Shown here: in pieces, positions 1 through 8,887 of the stretch
How positions within the stretch are numbered: position 1 is the stretch's first letter
Layout of the letters: every line of letters starts with the position of its first letter
Virus record (IMG/VR): IMGVR_UViG_3300034121_000527
Span: 1 to 64,000 of that record
DNA length: 64,000 nt
Origin: a virus
Strand: one strand, 5' to 3'
The notes under the pieces: generated by a model
Seen by the model: the letters and a program-made list of their open reading frames with translations, nothing else
Told to the model about the DNA's origin: nothing
The model's database searches: none
Made by a program: the position numbers and the translations under genes

Positions 1-154
1 TTGAAGTATTATTTGCATACAACCACACCTCGTCAATAATTGAAGACGAAGTTCCTGTTGCGTGAATGGTTGTGCCAGTTGAAGCAGTTTGAACTACTGT
101 GATGGGTTGTCCTTGTGTTGAACCACTCAGTAAAACTTTGCTAAATGTTGCCAT
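1..154 (-). CDS. Virion tail-associated protein, N-terminal fragment
   Basis: The reading frame runs off the left edge of the window. It begins with ATG at 152-154, six bases or so behind a good AAGGAG ribosome binding site, and encodes MATFSKVLLSGS followed by a Ser/Thr/Ile-rich stretch. The short beta-prone N-terminus resembles that of the structural protein at 5681-6013 (also opening with a short MA leader and many Thr/Ser). It directly follows the tail fibre gene, so a tail or fibre accessory role is inferred; no family is recognised from 51 residues. Confidence 0.7.
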   Translation of the reverse strand, partial: MATFSKVLLSGSTQGQPITVVQTASTGTTIHATGTSSSIIDEVWLYANNTS

Positions 155-163
155 GGTTACTCC

Positions 164-2782
164 TTAACCAAATACTTGATTTGCTATAATGTTTTGGTCG
201 CTTTCAAAACTACCACCAGCATTGGCAATCACAAACGCAGTCGTCGCTACTTTGGTTGAGTTATCGCCAACAGTCTGAGTTGTAGCGGTTACCGCTGATG
301 CTAATGCGCCAGTATAGGTTGTTGCAGTAATAGTCCCATTTACTTGAAGGGCTGTTGCTGGTGAAGCCGTACCAATACCAACATTGCCTGATGAGTCAAT
401 ACGCATCCGAACTGTGCTATTAGTAGTAAAGGCTAATGTAGTTGCACCTTCAGAACCAATAAACGGTGTATTGCCAGTAATAGAACCAAGCAGCAAACGA
501 CCACTTGTAGTAGTACCAAAAACACCCGACACATTGGCTTGCGAAGAAACTGTGTTGCTACCCAAAACTTCAAGTCTTGCCACTGGAACGGTAGTGGCGA
601 TACCAACATTGCCTGCGTTGGTAATACGCATACGCTCGGCGTTTACGGATGCGCCATTGGAAGTGGTGAAAAAAGTTATACGACCAGGAACACTACCTGT
701 TGCTACGGTACCATCAACATGAGCCGTAATTTGTGCTGCAATAGGGTCTAGTGTTGTTCCATCCGCACCAGCAAACATCAAATTTGCAATGCTGTCACCA
801 TCAACAAGTGCTGTTACTGCACCAGCAGCAGTGCCACGACTTTTACCCAGAACAAAACGCAGACCATTACTGTCGGCTCTGTTAAGAACAGAAGTAAATG
901 CAGTTAACCCACCGCTTCCTTGTTCATTGAAGATTTGGTTTACTACAGCATTTTGATAAGAACCACCAACACTTCTAGCACTGGTTGCACCAAGTAAAAT
1001 GTTTCCTGTTGAAACTGCCAAACCAGTTAAAGTACCGACACTAGTAATTGCTGTTTGAGCCGCACCAGTAACAGTTGCCGCACTACCAGTAGTGGAAATC
1101 GCCCAAGTGCCTGTTGCGTTTGTGCCGTCTGTCCACGCAATGTCTTTGAAGGTGGTGAACGCTGTGGCTGACCCGTATGCCTGCTGCCAGAGACGAAGCC
1201 CAAGGGCATCTTTTCGTAGGGCGAGCATGTTGTCGTTACCACCAGAAGCGTCGCTATATGTCCTGAATATAATTGCGTCAGCGTATGGGCCTGTGTTGTT
1301 GTTGTTCCATGATGTGAATGCTGTTGTGGCATAGTTCGCTGTAAAACTACTTGGGGCGGCAGTTCTATTGTCAACGCTTATTACTCGTGGAATAAAAATG
1401 TTGGCTGAACCGTTGAACGACACCCCGTTTATGTTGCGTGCTGTAGTTAAAGTCGCCGCGCTAGTCGCAGTGCTAGCGTTACCTGTTAATGCGCCAACGA
1501 AAGTTGGTGCTGTAACAGTCCCGGGAAATGTTGATGTGCCATCAGTGGCACATATTGTTGCTGTCTTTCTACCTGCCCATCCCGATACCCAGTTGTCAGG
1601 TGAACTATTTACCTGTAGCCCACTTTCTGCATTTACATATAAAAACTCATCCGTTTGTCCAGTAGCATACGAACTACTTTCGCCTGCATTTATAACAAGG
1701 TAATTTCCGTTTGATGTTCTCAACTCATTCGTGATAGTTGTTGAAGCAGTAGCCGTACCTGTAACATTCAATGAAGTCAGAGTACCAACACTAGTGATTG
1801 CTGTTTGAGCAGCACCAGTTACAGTTGCCGCAGTACCAGTAGTGTTTTGGTTGAGCGTAGGAATATCAGCAGCAACTATTGACCTAAATGTAGGAACTCC
1901 AGCAGTGCCATTGGGGGCCGCTAAAACATAGTTTGCAGTTTTGGATGCGTACGGGTTTTGTGTATCTCCATAACTAGCCGCTAAAGAAACGGTAGCCGAC
2001 GAACCTTCGCCAGCAGTATGCGCCACAGATACAGGACTTGTTCCAGAAATGCCCGACATGTAGTTACCTGTCGTGTCTGTACCAAGGTCAATAGCGTCAG
2101 CGACCCACAGTGAGCCGTTGTACTTTAAGAAGTCACCAGAAGCAGGTGAGGGCAGGCTCACATTATGTAGTTCATCTAGTTCATACCCATTTTGAGTAGC
2201 AACATAGATAATGCCGTTACTATTGGCTCGGACAACTACACCGATGAATACCAAGTGGTCTGGTGCTGCGGGCTTAGTTTTGGTAAATGCGCCAGCCTCG
2301 CCCAACCATAAAACATCTCCAGCGGTATATCCAACCGATAAATCAATACCATCTACATATCCACGGGTAACAATAGGCCCGTTGTTACTAGCGGTAATGT
2401 TTGCACCAACAACACCAATGGTCTTGGATGAGGTGGTATCACTGTTATTGTCTGCTCGTTTTACTGAGGCGTGGTCACCTGTTGCGCCAAATAAATAGAC
2501 GCAAGTACCAGTTGTAATAGTGGTTGCCTCAGCATTACGGACATAGGTAACTACTGGCGAATAATTATTAACCCAGTTAGTACCATCATAAGAAAGTCCT
2601 TGAAACTCTGCTGGTGATGTAATAACAACATCTGTAAGGTCGTTTAATGCCGCTACTGCTGATCCACCAGCAGAAGCCGCCCCAAACTTTGTGCCGTTAT
2701 ATTTAAGGACATCACCTGTTACAGCTCCCGCTGTATCAATTTCAATCCCTTTAACTTTAAGGGACTTTAAAAAGTTAGACAT
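164..2782 (-). CDS. Tail fibre protein (872 aa)
   Basis: Long, Thr/Ser/Gly/Ala-rich protein with the make-up of a phage tail fibre. The N-terminus (MSNFLKSLKVKG) resembles that of the next fibre gene (MSKFLNNVDLNG), suggesting a shared attachment segment. The sequence GDVLKYNGTKF recurs as FLKYNGSLW. A segment reading TVTGAAQTAITSVGTLT occurs twice (about residues 318-334 and 568-584). The C-terminal third carries RMRITNAGNVGI and RMRIDSSGNVGIGT repeats, common in phage and cyanophage fibres just before the receptor-binding or chaperone end. Start supported by AAAGGA upstream of ATG. Presumed role is host recognition at the baseplate periphery; the receptor cannot be inferred. Confidence 0.85.
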   Translation of the reverse strand: MSNFLKSLKVKGIEIDTAGAVTGDVLKYNGTKFGAASAGGSAVAALNDLTDVVITSPAEFQGLSYDGTNWVNNYSPVVTYVRNAEATTITTGTCVYLFGATGDHASVKRADNNSDTTSSKTIGVVGANITASNNGPIVTRGYVDGIDLSVGYTAGDVLWLGEAGAFTKTKPAAPDHLVFIGVVVRANSNGIIYVATQNGYELDELHNVSLPSPASGDFLKYNGSLWVADAIDLGTDTTGNYMSGISGTSPVSVAHTAGEGSSATVSLAASYGDTQNPYASKTANYVLAAPNGTAGVPTFRSIVAADIPTLNQNTTGTAATVTGAAQTAITSVGTLTSLNVTGTATASTTITNELRTSNGNYLVINAGESSSYATGQTDEFLYVNAESGLQVNSSPDNWVSGWAGRKTATICATDGTSTFPGTVTAPTFVGALTGNASTATSAATLTTARNINGVSFNGSANIFIPRVISVDNRTAAPSSFTANYATTAFTSWNNNNTGPYADAIIFRTYSDASGGNDNMLALRKDALGLRLWQQAYGSATAFTTFKDIAWTDGTNATGTWAISTTGSAATVTGAAQTAITSVGTLTGLAVSTGNILLGATSARSVGGSYQNAVVNQIFNEQGSGGLTAFTSVLNRADSNGLRFVLGKSRGTAAGAVTALVDGDSIANLMFAGADGTTLDPIAAQITAHVDGTVATGSVPGRITFFTTSNGASVNAERMRITNAGNVGIATTVPVARLEVLGSNTVSSQANVSGVFGTTTSGRLLLGSITGNTPFIGSEGATTLAFTTNSTVRMRIDSSGNVGIGTASPATALQVNGTITATTYTGALASAVTATTQTVGDNSTKVATTAFVIANAGGSFESDQNIIANQVFG
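1027..1840 (-). repeat. Two diverged direct repeats inside the tail fibre gene
   Basis: About 65 bases around 1027-1095 recur with few changes around 1771-1840; both encode the peptide TVTGAAQTAITSVGTLT. The feature spans both copies and the unique DNA between them. Such duplications in fibre genes are usual sites of recombination and module exchange; that role is inference. Confidence 0.7.
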
Positions 2783-2802
2783 TGTTGTCCTTTAATGACA
2801 GA

Positions 2803-4236
2803 TTAAGCAAGAATGACGACTCGGTATTGGTTGGCAGTCGGAGCAGTTGCAAAGTATACAGTTGTTGTAGAACTGGTATTAACAACATCAGCGTACACAA
2901 CTTCTCCCGTGGAAACTTCATATACCGACACGGAAATGTCTGCTGTACCAAGTCCATGGGTAAGTGCATAAGAAGTAGCACTAGTGGCTAAGGTTTCAGC
3001 ATGCTTTTTCTTTGTCCAAACTGGTGCGCTTGCTCCTGCGGTAAGTACATGTCCTGAAGTGCCTAATCCAAGGGTCGTGGTTGTTGCAGAACCAGTCTGG
3101 TAAACAATTGAACCAGCGGCACCACCAGTAACATTGGTAGCAGTAGTAGCGGTTGATGAGTTACCCGTGTACTGAGTAGCAGATAGAACTTGCGTACCAG
3201 CAATCTTTAGGACTTTACCCGATGCAAGGTCAATGTGCTCTGAAGAAGTCCATGAACTAGTTGCAGACACCCAGTTCCAGGTTTTGTTTCCATCTACACC
3301 ACCTGCAACAGTGATACCTCCACCATTTGCGGTGCTGTTGGTTGGGGTAGTTACTGAACCTAGAACAATGTTTATGTCGTCTACGGTGACAGTAGTGCTA
3401 TTAATAGTAGTGGTTGTACCGTTTACAACTAGGTCACCAGCAATTGTTACCGTACCTGCGGCATTACCAATGTTGACCGCAGTAGCCGCACCAGCAAAGT
3501 TTACTGTTGTTGCTGCTGTGTTGATTAGGTCGAAAGAAGTGCTTGCAGTAGTAAGTGAGGTAGTAATTGCGGGGCTAGTACCAAAGACAAGTGCTCCAGT
3601 ACCAGTTTCACCTGTAACTGCAGATGCTAAGTTTGCAGAAGATGGAGTAGCCAGGAATGTGGCAACCCCAGTTCCAAGACCCGAAATACCAGTTGCAACG
3701 GGGAGACCCGTTGCGTTAGTCAATATTGAACCAGCACCAACTGTACCAAGAACGGGGCTAACAAATGTTGGACTGTTGGCAAATACCAATGCTCCAGTAC
3801 CAGTTTCGTCCGAAATTACCCCTGCTAGCTGGGAAGATGTAGTTGCAGCAAATTGCGCCAAAGTATTAGTGGTTAGGGCCACATTAGAAATTGCGCCACT
3901 AGAACCGTTAACCGTAGTTACACCAGTCGTTGAAGTCAAATAAGTGTTGGTATCAACAGTCCAAGTACCTGAACCATTTGTCTTGAGGAACCCTGCGGTA
4001 CCTGTAAGGCTGGCAATAGCCGTAAGGTCAACGTCTGATGGTTGGTAAGTTCCTGAAGCACCTGCTGATATGGTTACCCAGGATGTACCGTTATGGAATT
4101 TAACTACATTACTACCGGTATCATAGTAAATCCCACCTGCGGTGGCGCTGGTTGTGGGAGCAACGGCTAAGTTTTGCAACTTAATATTTCGTAATTCATT
4201 GCCATTAAGATCAACATTATTTAAAAATTTAGACAT
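2803..4236 (-). CDS. Second tail fibre / structural protein (477 aa)
   Basis: Fibre-like protein with N-terminal MSKFLNNVDLNGNELRN and a YYDTGSNVVKFHNGTSW motif typical of phage fibre repeats. The middle contains two related repeats (ETGTGALVFANSPTF and ETGTGALVFGTSPAI). The C-terminal ~90 residues (THGLGTADISVSVYEVSTGEVVYADV) look like a compact globular tip domain. GAGGT precedes the ATG. The gene lies 20 bases upstream of the 872 aa fibre gene in the same transcript. It probably forms a shaft or a second fibre segment; the division of labour between the two is unknown. Confidence 0.8.
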   Translation of the reverse strand: MSKFLNNVDLNGNELRNIKLQNLAVAPTTSATAGGIYYDTGSNVVKFHNGTSWVTISAGASGTYQPSDVDLTAIASLTGTAGFLKTNGSGTWTVDTNTYLTSTTGVTTVNGSSGAISNVALTTNTLAQFAATTSSQLAGVISDETGTGALVFANSPTFVSPVLGTVGAGSILTNATGLPVATGISGLGTGVATFLATPSSANLASAVTGETGTGALVFGTSPAITTSLTTASTSFDLINTAATTVNFAGAATAVNIGNAAGTVTIAGDLVVNGTTTTINSTTVTVDDINIVLGSVTTPTNSTANGGGITVAGGVDGNKTWNWVSATSSWTSSEHIDLASGKVLKIAGTQVLSATQYTGNSSTATTATNVTGGAAGSIVYQTGSATTTTLGLGTSGHVLTAGASAPVWTKKKHAETLATSATSYALTHGLGTADISVSVYEVSTGEVVYADVVNTSSTTTVYFATAPTANQYRVVILA

Positions 4237-4242
4237 GGTACC

Positions 4243-4698
4243 TCACGATAGATAAGCCGATCCCCCAAATGGGGATGAAAATGAAACTGTTAAAACATTC
4301 GCTGACACATAGTTTACATCACCTACAACATGGTTGCCGCCGCTGTCAACAACTGAAACAGAGGGGGGAAATCCAAGATTATGGGTAATTGTCCAATTTG
4401 CTGATGAAACACTTTGTATATGGGTATAATTACCAGATATTGGTAAAACCAAGTTAAGAACTTGAGCCGGGGTAGTTCCTGTAATGGTTGCAGAAGCTTC
4501 ACCTAAGGTAACAGTGCCAACTGTTAGGACATTAGAGGGGCCTGTAGCACCAGTAGCACCCGTAGCGCCAGTAGGACCAGTTAACGTTTGTGTTTGAAGT
4601 TTCCATGCGCTAATGGTGGTCGAATAAATCCATGTCTTATCGCCACTTGTAAATGTTTGATTGTTTGTTGGGGATGCTGGGAAATCTATAGCAGCCAT
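4243..4698 (-). CDS. Collagen-like fibre protein with C-terminal tip domain (151 aa)
   Basis: Starts at ATG 4696-4698 (MAAIDFPASPTNNQTF). A longer in-frame extension is open upstream but overlaps the neighbouring gene in another frame and lacks a site. Residues ~20-30 (TFTSGDKTWIYSTTISAWKLQ region) are a common phage fibre-attachment motif. A short collagen-like Gly-X-Y run (GPTGATGATGATGP) follows, then a ~75-residue domain containing THNLGFPPSVSVVDSGGN, related in style to the tip of the 477 aa fibre. Probably a short fibre or trimeric tip. Confidence 0.75.
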   Translation of the reverse strand: MAAIDFPASPTNNQTFTSGDKTWIYSTTISAWKLQTQTLTGPTGATGATGATGPSNVLTVGTVTLGEASATITGTTPAQVLNLVLPISGNYTHIQSVSSANWTITHNLGFPPSVSVVDSGGNHVVGDVNYVSANVLTVSFSSPFGGSAYLS

Positions 4699-4699
4699 T

Positions 4700-4924
4700 T
4701 TATGGACTTTCTGGGAAGTCAACGGCAGGGGCTGGTGTCCAAGTAGCGGGGAAGTCACGCAATGTTTGGCGGTAGGTCGCCCATGCTGTTTTGTCGGTTG
4801 GTGTGTCTGGGATCATCGCCCAATCAGATTCGACTAGGAGTGCGTCACGGCGTAAACGCATGCGCTCTAGGAGCCATTCATTGGGTACTGAAGTTTCGTT
4901 TTCTGCCAATAGGTTCATGTTCAT
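4700..4924 (-). CDS. Tail fibre assembly chaperone-like protein (74 aa)
   Basis: Contains the pattern LLERMRLRRDALLVESDWAM..D....KTAWATYRQTLRDFPATW, which matches the phage tail assembly chaperone family (PF16778 type: R-x-x-R-D-x-L-L-x-x-S-D-W ... Y-R-Q-x-L-R-D). Members are often encoded next to, or fused with, fibre genes and help fold or attach fibres. The start codon overlaps the stop of the upstream gene (ATGA), implying translational coupling. Pro-rich C-terminus. Confidence 0.75.
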   Translation of the reverse strand: MNMNLLAENETSVPNEWLLERMRLRRDALLVESDWAMIPDTPTDKTAWATYRQTLRDFPATWTPAPAVDFPESP

Positions 4925-5688
4925 GCTGCCTTATAATACATGTTCCACCAAAGGATGTCATTTTCATCCCAAGTAATTGGTGCAGTATCAGTAATTGATG
5001 CGTTACTTAAGTAAGTACCCGAAGCGTCTAGGACTTGTAAAACAACACGGTTGGGGACATCACTAACTCCTGCTGTAGTAACAATCCCAGCATAACCTGT
5101 TGTTGCTGAAGTATCACGAATACCAACTTGACCGATAACAGTTCCAGGGAAATTTCCTGAAACAGTCGCATCTATGTTTACGGGAATTATCATTACGACA
5201 GGACCAAAAGCACTCACGGTAGTTGTACTACCAAAGACTACACGGCCCCAAACATGAACAAAGTCGTTTACACGACAATACGAACCTGTGGCTGTGCCAT
5301 TACCAATAGTCAAGCCAGCACTGAAAGTTGGGATGAAGGTTGGTGTATAAGAGGTGTAGATGCCAAATGAACCACCAATGTTTGCATTACCAAACTCAAC
5401 CCATTGTGTTGTATTACCATCGTTATAATAAATGTAAGTTCTACCATCATCTGAGTTAAACCAAACATCACGTACTGATGGAGATGTTGGAGTTGTCGCA
5501 GAAACAATATAAGTTGTATTACTTTCCCAACTTCTGACACCGGAAGTATTTGACGTTAAAACTTTTCCTGAAATGTCTGGAACTCCTAAGTCGGGCTCAG
5601 CATCCGCCAAATTAAGAAATTCATATCTATTAGCGGGGACTAAAGTAGGTGGAGTTTTCTTTACTTTCCCAGATTTAATCTCAGCCAT
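4921..5688 (-). CDS. Tail fibre-like structural protein (255 aa)
   Basis: The N-terminal ~30 residues are Lys-rich (MAEIKSGKVKKTPPT). Next comes an anchor-like segment (GKVLTSNTSGVRSWES) and the motif SPSVRDVWFNSDDGRTYIYYNDGNTTQWVEF, a widespread phage fibre module. The C-terminal ~130 residues (YTSYTPTFIPTFSAGLTIGNGTATGSY...) form a beta-rich domain of the kind found at fibre tips. Overlaps its upstream neighbour by 8 bases. A structural role is likely, the exact position in the virion is not known. Confidence 0.75.
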   Translation of the reverse strand: MAEIKSGKVKKTPPTLVPANRYEFLNLADAEPDLGVPDISGKVLTSNTSGVRSWESNTTYIVSATTPTSPSVRDVWFNSDDGRTYIYYNDGNTTQWVEFGNANIGGSFGIYTSYTPTFIPTFSAGLTIGNGTATGSYCRVNDFVHVWGRVVFGSTTTVSAFGPVVMIIPVNIDATVSGNFPGTVIGQVGIRDTSATTGYAGIVTTAGVSDVPNRVVLQVLDASGTYLSNASITDTAPITWDENDILWWNMYYKAA

Positions 5689-6013
5689 TTGAAGTTTCCA
5701 AAATACTCAATACTACTTTGACTGAACTACTCGCAACATTAGCACTAGCCGTTATAGACTGTCCTGTTTCAAGCACTAATTTTCCTGTTGTTGCAGAAAC
5801 TGCGTCATTTGGTGGAATAGAAAAATCTTTCAATAATTCAGTAGTTGTTACACCACTAACATGTGAAAATGTAATTGTTTTAGTTGCAGAAGTTATGTTA
5901 CTAACTTGCGCCATCAATATGATTGATGTATACCCCGTTGGAGCTGTATAAAGAGTCGTGGATGTAGTTAGAAGACTAGCAGTAACTGTTTTAAAAACAT
6001 TTAATTGAGCCAT
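5681..6013 (-). CDS. Small virion-type structural protein (110 aa)
   Basis: Predicted all-beta, with many Thr/Ser/Val and the segment LYTAPTGYTSIILMAQVSNITSATKTITF. This resembles small fibre-accessory proteins found in phage tail modules (alternating hydrophobic strands, no charged core). No family is firmly recognised. Its place within the fibre operon suggests an adaptor or decoration protein. Confidence 0.6.
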   Translation of the reverse strand: MAQLNVFKTVTASLLTTSTTLYTAPTGYTSIILMAQVSNITSATKTITFSHVSGVTTTELLKDFSIPPNDAVSATTGKLVLETGQSITASANVASSSVKVVLSILETSNG

Positions 6014-6015
6014 TT

Positions 6016-6309
6016 TTAACCTTCTTCTACGCTATTAGGAAATTCGTCGCCAATATTAAATAAATGTTTAATTGATGAATCAAATGCATACATGTCGCCT
6101 TGTGCAACTTTATGAACTTCTGGGTTATTGTGGAACACAGAGTAAACGAGAGACCTAAGAGATTTTTCCACTATTTCCATAGTAGCTTCATCAAATTCTA
6201 ACAATACTTTCTCTAATTCGTTTTCTATTGATTTTTCTACAAATGCTCGTAACTCACGTACTGTTGGGGACGTTGTTGCTGGCATTGACTGGGGGTCAAA
6301 CTTTTTCAT
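6016..6309 (-). CDS. Hypothetical protein in fibre operon (97 aa)
   Basis: Mostly alpha-helical and acidic (RELRAFVEKSIENELEKVLLEFDEATMEIVEKSLRSLVYSVF), unlike its beta-rich neighbours. Three bases separate it from the flanking genes. Not recognised. A helical acidic protein between fibre genes could be a second assembly factor, but nothing in the sequence proves it. Confidence 0.6.
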   Translation of the reverse strand: MKKFDPQSMPATTSPTVRELRAFVEKSIENELEKVLLEFDEATMEIVEKSLRSLVYSVFHNNPEVHKVAQGDMYAFDSSIKHLFNIGDEFPNSVEEG

Positions 6310-6311
6310 TT

Positions 6312-7616
6312 TTAACCTTCCAGAGCTAAGATATACGGGGTCATGATTGCAAAAAGACTTCTTTCAAAGGCTACACCTTCAATTGTGCCACTACCTCTAT
6401 CAACTTTTAAATCAGTACCAATTCTGAAGTCACCTTTTTGGTCGGTGCTAGTAAAAAAGACTTGTCCACCACCTGTCTGAATAACTTCTTTTGATTGATC
6501 TGGTATTCCACCAAATTGTGGACGAGAAGTTACTAAATCAGTACCAGAACCACAGTACTCAAAAGTGTGATTGGATGCCATAATTCGGCTTGCTTGATAA
6601 AACTTTGCTGTAGTCCCATTCGCAACAGCAGTTACTAATCGCTGGTCAAGGGATATCGTTGATGAACCCGAAGAAATGGCCGTTGCACCATCTATAGAAT
6701 AGTATGTTGTTCCGTTATCAAATGTTACTACGTTATTCAAATAAGGTGTATGACTAAGGCCGTTTATGGTAATTGTAGAAGAAGTTGCTGGAGTGGCTGC
6801 TGCTGCGGTACCTGAGTATAAAAGACCGCTAACACCTATAGCCTTTAATCCATAATTGCCAAAAGATGTATCTGACCCAATTAGGGAACAAAAACCACCA
6901 CTTTCACACAGCACACTTACATCGCAACAAATTGTATAAATAGCAATCAACTGTGCGTATCCACTATTAATTATATGAATACCTTTGCCACCAAGATTTA
7001 TTTGTGTAAATTGGCCGGCAAGCATTGATTTTCCGCCAGTAACAACAGAACCATCAATGCGCATTCCCGTGCCAGTAGTTGTATATGAGGAGCAATCAAA
7101 TACGTAGGGGCTTTGATATATGTTTCCAGCAGAACCGTTTGGGTTGTAAGCTATTGCTGCTGCTGGGGACACATGGTCTTTGAATGTAAATCCAGTAATG
7201 TACGAAGCATTGTTAACATACAAAATGTCTTGGCCAGTATTTAATGGTCTGATTGTTGTAGATCGTGCGCTATCGCCAATAAGTGAAACTTTTACAGGAA
7301 CTGTTAGCGGGTTGTTTTCTGTGTAGTCGCCACTTTTAACAAATACAGTGGTGTCAGAAGTAGCAATTGCTAATGCTGCTTTGATTGTAAGTTTGGCTTT
7401 TCTCAGGGTTGTACCGTCGTTAGAGTCGTTTCCACTTTTAGATACATAAAGAACATTTAAAGCAATTGATTGTTCTGTAGGACCAGTAGGACCAGCTACT
7501 CCAGGATCATGTATTTCTAATATCCCTTCTAAGGGTTTAGAAACACTTGAAACCGTAGTTGTCTTAGTTACTGTAGTGTATTTACTTGCTGGTTTTGAAA
7601 CTTCTACAGTACTCAT
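6312..7616 (-). CDS. Beta-helix tail/adhesion protein (434 aa)
   Basis: After a ~50-residue Thr/Ser/Val N-terminus and a short GPTGP element comes YVSKSGNDSNDGTTLRKAKLTIKAALAIA. This is the characteristic entry to right-handed parallel beta-helix (pectate-lyase-like) domains in phage tail proteins (DSNDGTT...TIKAAL). Stacked short strands with SLIGDSARSTTIRP and similar rungs follow to about residue 270. The last ~70 residues (GGGQVFFTSTDQKGDFRIGTDLKVDRGSGTIEG) resemble a phage beta-helix C-terminal motif. It may be adhesive or a polysaccharide depolymerase; no catalytic residues can be assigned by eye. ATGA overlap with the upstream gene. Confidence 0.75.
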   Translation of the reverse strand: MSTVEVSKPASKYTTVTKTTTVSSVSKPLEGILEIHDPGVAGPTGPTEQSIALNVLYVSKSGNDSNDGTTLRKAKLTIKAALAIATSDTTVFVKSGDYTENNPLTVPVKVSLIGDSARSTTIRPLNTGQDILYVNNASYITGFTFKDHVSPAAAIAYNPNGSAGNIYQSPYVFDCSSYTTTGTGMRIDGSVVTGGKSMLAGQFTQINLGGKGIHIINSGYAQLIAIYTICCDVSVLCESGGFCSLIGSDTSFGNYGLKAIGVSGLLYSGTAAAATPATSSTITINGLSHTPYLNNVVTFDNGTTYYSIDGATAISSGSSTISLDQRLVTAVANGTTAKFYQASRIMASNHTFEYCGSGTDLVTSRPQFGGIPDQSKEVIQTGGGQVFFTSTDQKGDFRIGTDLKVDRGSGTIEGVAFERSLFAIMTPYILALEG

Positions 7617-8350
7617 GTTGGGGGAGCCGATACTGCTGCTTCAACCACTACCGTTCCAGAAGCTAGGCAATCCCAATCTCCTGCTGAGTCTTTTACAAAC
7701 ATGTCGAATGAGTGAATACCTGCAGGTACGGTGTTTTTATCTGATATATGCAATTCTAAGGTTGCACCTGCTATTGGGGCTATATAACCACGACGATTTC
7801 CGGTCAGGGCTACAACAGTCTCTTCTGATGGCTTGGTAGCATACCAACGAAGGTCAAGTACAGTAGCACCAGTACTATCTTTTGCCTGCATAAAGGCATC
7901 TTGTACAGAGATAATAGTGTCTGTAGAGTCACGCCAAGTAAAGTTACGACGGAAATCAACACGCTGTTTAAATCTGATTTCCATAGCTTGCGTATCCTCC
8001 AAAGGCGTAACATTATTTAGTGCTGTAACACTAAGTGTACCTGCTGCAACAGGCCTTGTTATCTGGTCACTTGCACCATCATAGGGTGCTTTCCTAGCGT
8101 AAGTAGCTAAAACATCATAACTCAAGTCACCTACTGGCAAATCTGCAGTATCTTCTTCAGTTAGGGCTATCATAATTCCACCTTCTGAAGTAATGATAGT
8201 AGTCATTTCTTTACGGCCAGTTATGCTAGTTTGTACACTAGCACGTGCACTAATCGGTCGGATAACACGATGCGTGCGCTTATCCTTCACAATAATGAGT
8301 CTTTCCCACGGTAGACCTTTAGATATAGAATAGTTAACTTTATTTGTCAT
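7613..8350 (-). CDS. Baseplate/fibre structural protein, two-domain (245 aa)
   Basis: Two similar halves are visible: RVIRPISARASVQTS...ALTEEDTADLPVGDLSYDVLATY and SVQDAFMQAKDSTGATVLDLRW...GATLELHISDKNTVPAGIHSFDMFVKD. Each has the pattern of Ig-like domains found in BppU-type or upper baseplate/fibre proteins (a strand pair, then 'G.y.fDl...d.aG.w..l..G.v.v'). First gene of the fibre cluster after the hairpin at 8377-8404. A connector between baseplate and fibres is a reasonable guess. Confidence 0.65.
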   Translation of the reverse strand: MTNKVNYSISKGLPWERLIIVKDKRTHRVIRPISARASVQTSITGRKEMTTIITSEGGIMIALTEEDTADLPVGDLSYDVLATYARKAPYDGASDQITRPVAAGTLSVTALNNVTPLEDTQAMEIRFKQRVDFRRNFTWRDSTDTIISVQDAFMQAKDSTGATVLDLRWYATKPSEETVVALTGNRRGYIAPIAGATLELHISDKNTVPAGIHSFDMFVKDSAGDWDCLASGTVVVEAAVSAPPT

Positions 8351-8376
8351 AGGACCATTCTACCTCGTGGAGTACA

Positions 8377-8404
8377 GGGTGGGCCACCCTCAGATAGCCC
8401 ACCC
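8377..8404 (-). terminator. Hairpin between fibre operon and upstream gene
   Basis: Perfect inverted repeat GGGTGGGC / GCCCACCC with a 12-base loop. It lies in the 77-base gap between the genes at 8428 and 8350. On the minus strand it is not followed by a clear T-run, so it may attenuate or protect the mRNA rather than terminate it. Confidence 0.5.
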
Positions 8405-8427
8405 TTAACCGGATTCCGTTCTAATAA

Positions 8428-8700
8428 TTATACACTGCGCTTAGAGCGTGGTTTAGTAACTTTTAATTCAGGAAGTGCTTTAGTATTTTCAATGTTAGTA
8501 ACTCGAGAATCTATTCGATCTACTTTCCCATCTATTTTGTCTATTTTCCAATTCATTTGGTCAACTTTGATATCTAACTTATCAAGTATTTTCATATTTT
8601 GACCGTGTTGTTCTGTGTTTCGCTTATCAAAACGACTGAGGAACCACATAACTGGTCCTCCAATTAACGCAACTACGATGGGAATGTATATCGGTTCCAT
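8428..8700 (-). CDS. Membrane-anchored coiled-coil protein (90 aa)
   Basis: One N-terminal membrane segment (residues ~4-21, IYIPIVVALIGGPVMWFL) is followed by a long coiled coil of regular heptads (KILDKLDIKVDQMNWKIDKIDGKVDRIDSRVTNIEN) and a basic tail (KPRSKRSV). This resembles the small DUF2746-type membrane proteins of actinobacteriophages, suspected of holin or spanin-like lysis roles. Lysis function is inference; the ATG lacks a strong Shine-Dalgarno site. Confidence 0.65.
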   Translation of the reverse strand: MEPIYIPIVVALIGGPVMWFLSRFDKRNTEQHGQNMKILDKLDIKVDQMNWKIDKIDGKVDRIDSRVTNIENTKALPELKVTKPRSKRSV

Positions 8701-8887
8701 TTACTTTTCTACTTTCTTTTTATAAATAAGTGCTATAACCTGGTCATCAGCTAGTTTATTAAATACTTATTCACTAAAAACAACGTAGATTGATTCCCCG
8801 GTTAGTGAACTTACCTATATAAATTCTACTATGTTAGTAACGCCTTAGTCATGTATTTTGGAAATTGATGATACTAACATCAACTTA

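Noticed and set aside
3233-3943. 236 aa plus-strand open frame
   Set aside because: Shadow of the 477 aa fibre gene, whose Ala/Thr/Val codons leave the opposite strand open.
164-4236. Diversity-generating retroelement in fibre genes
   Set aside because: No reverse transcriptase and no template/variable repeat pair with A-specific changes seen.
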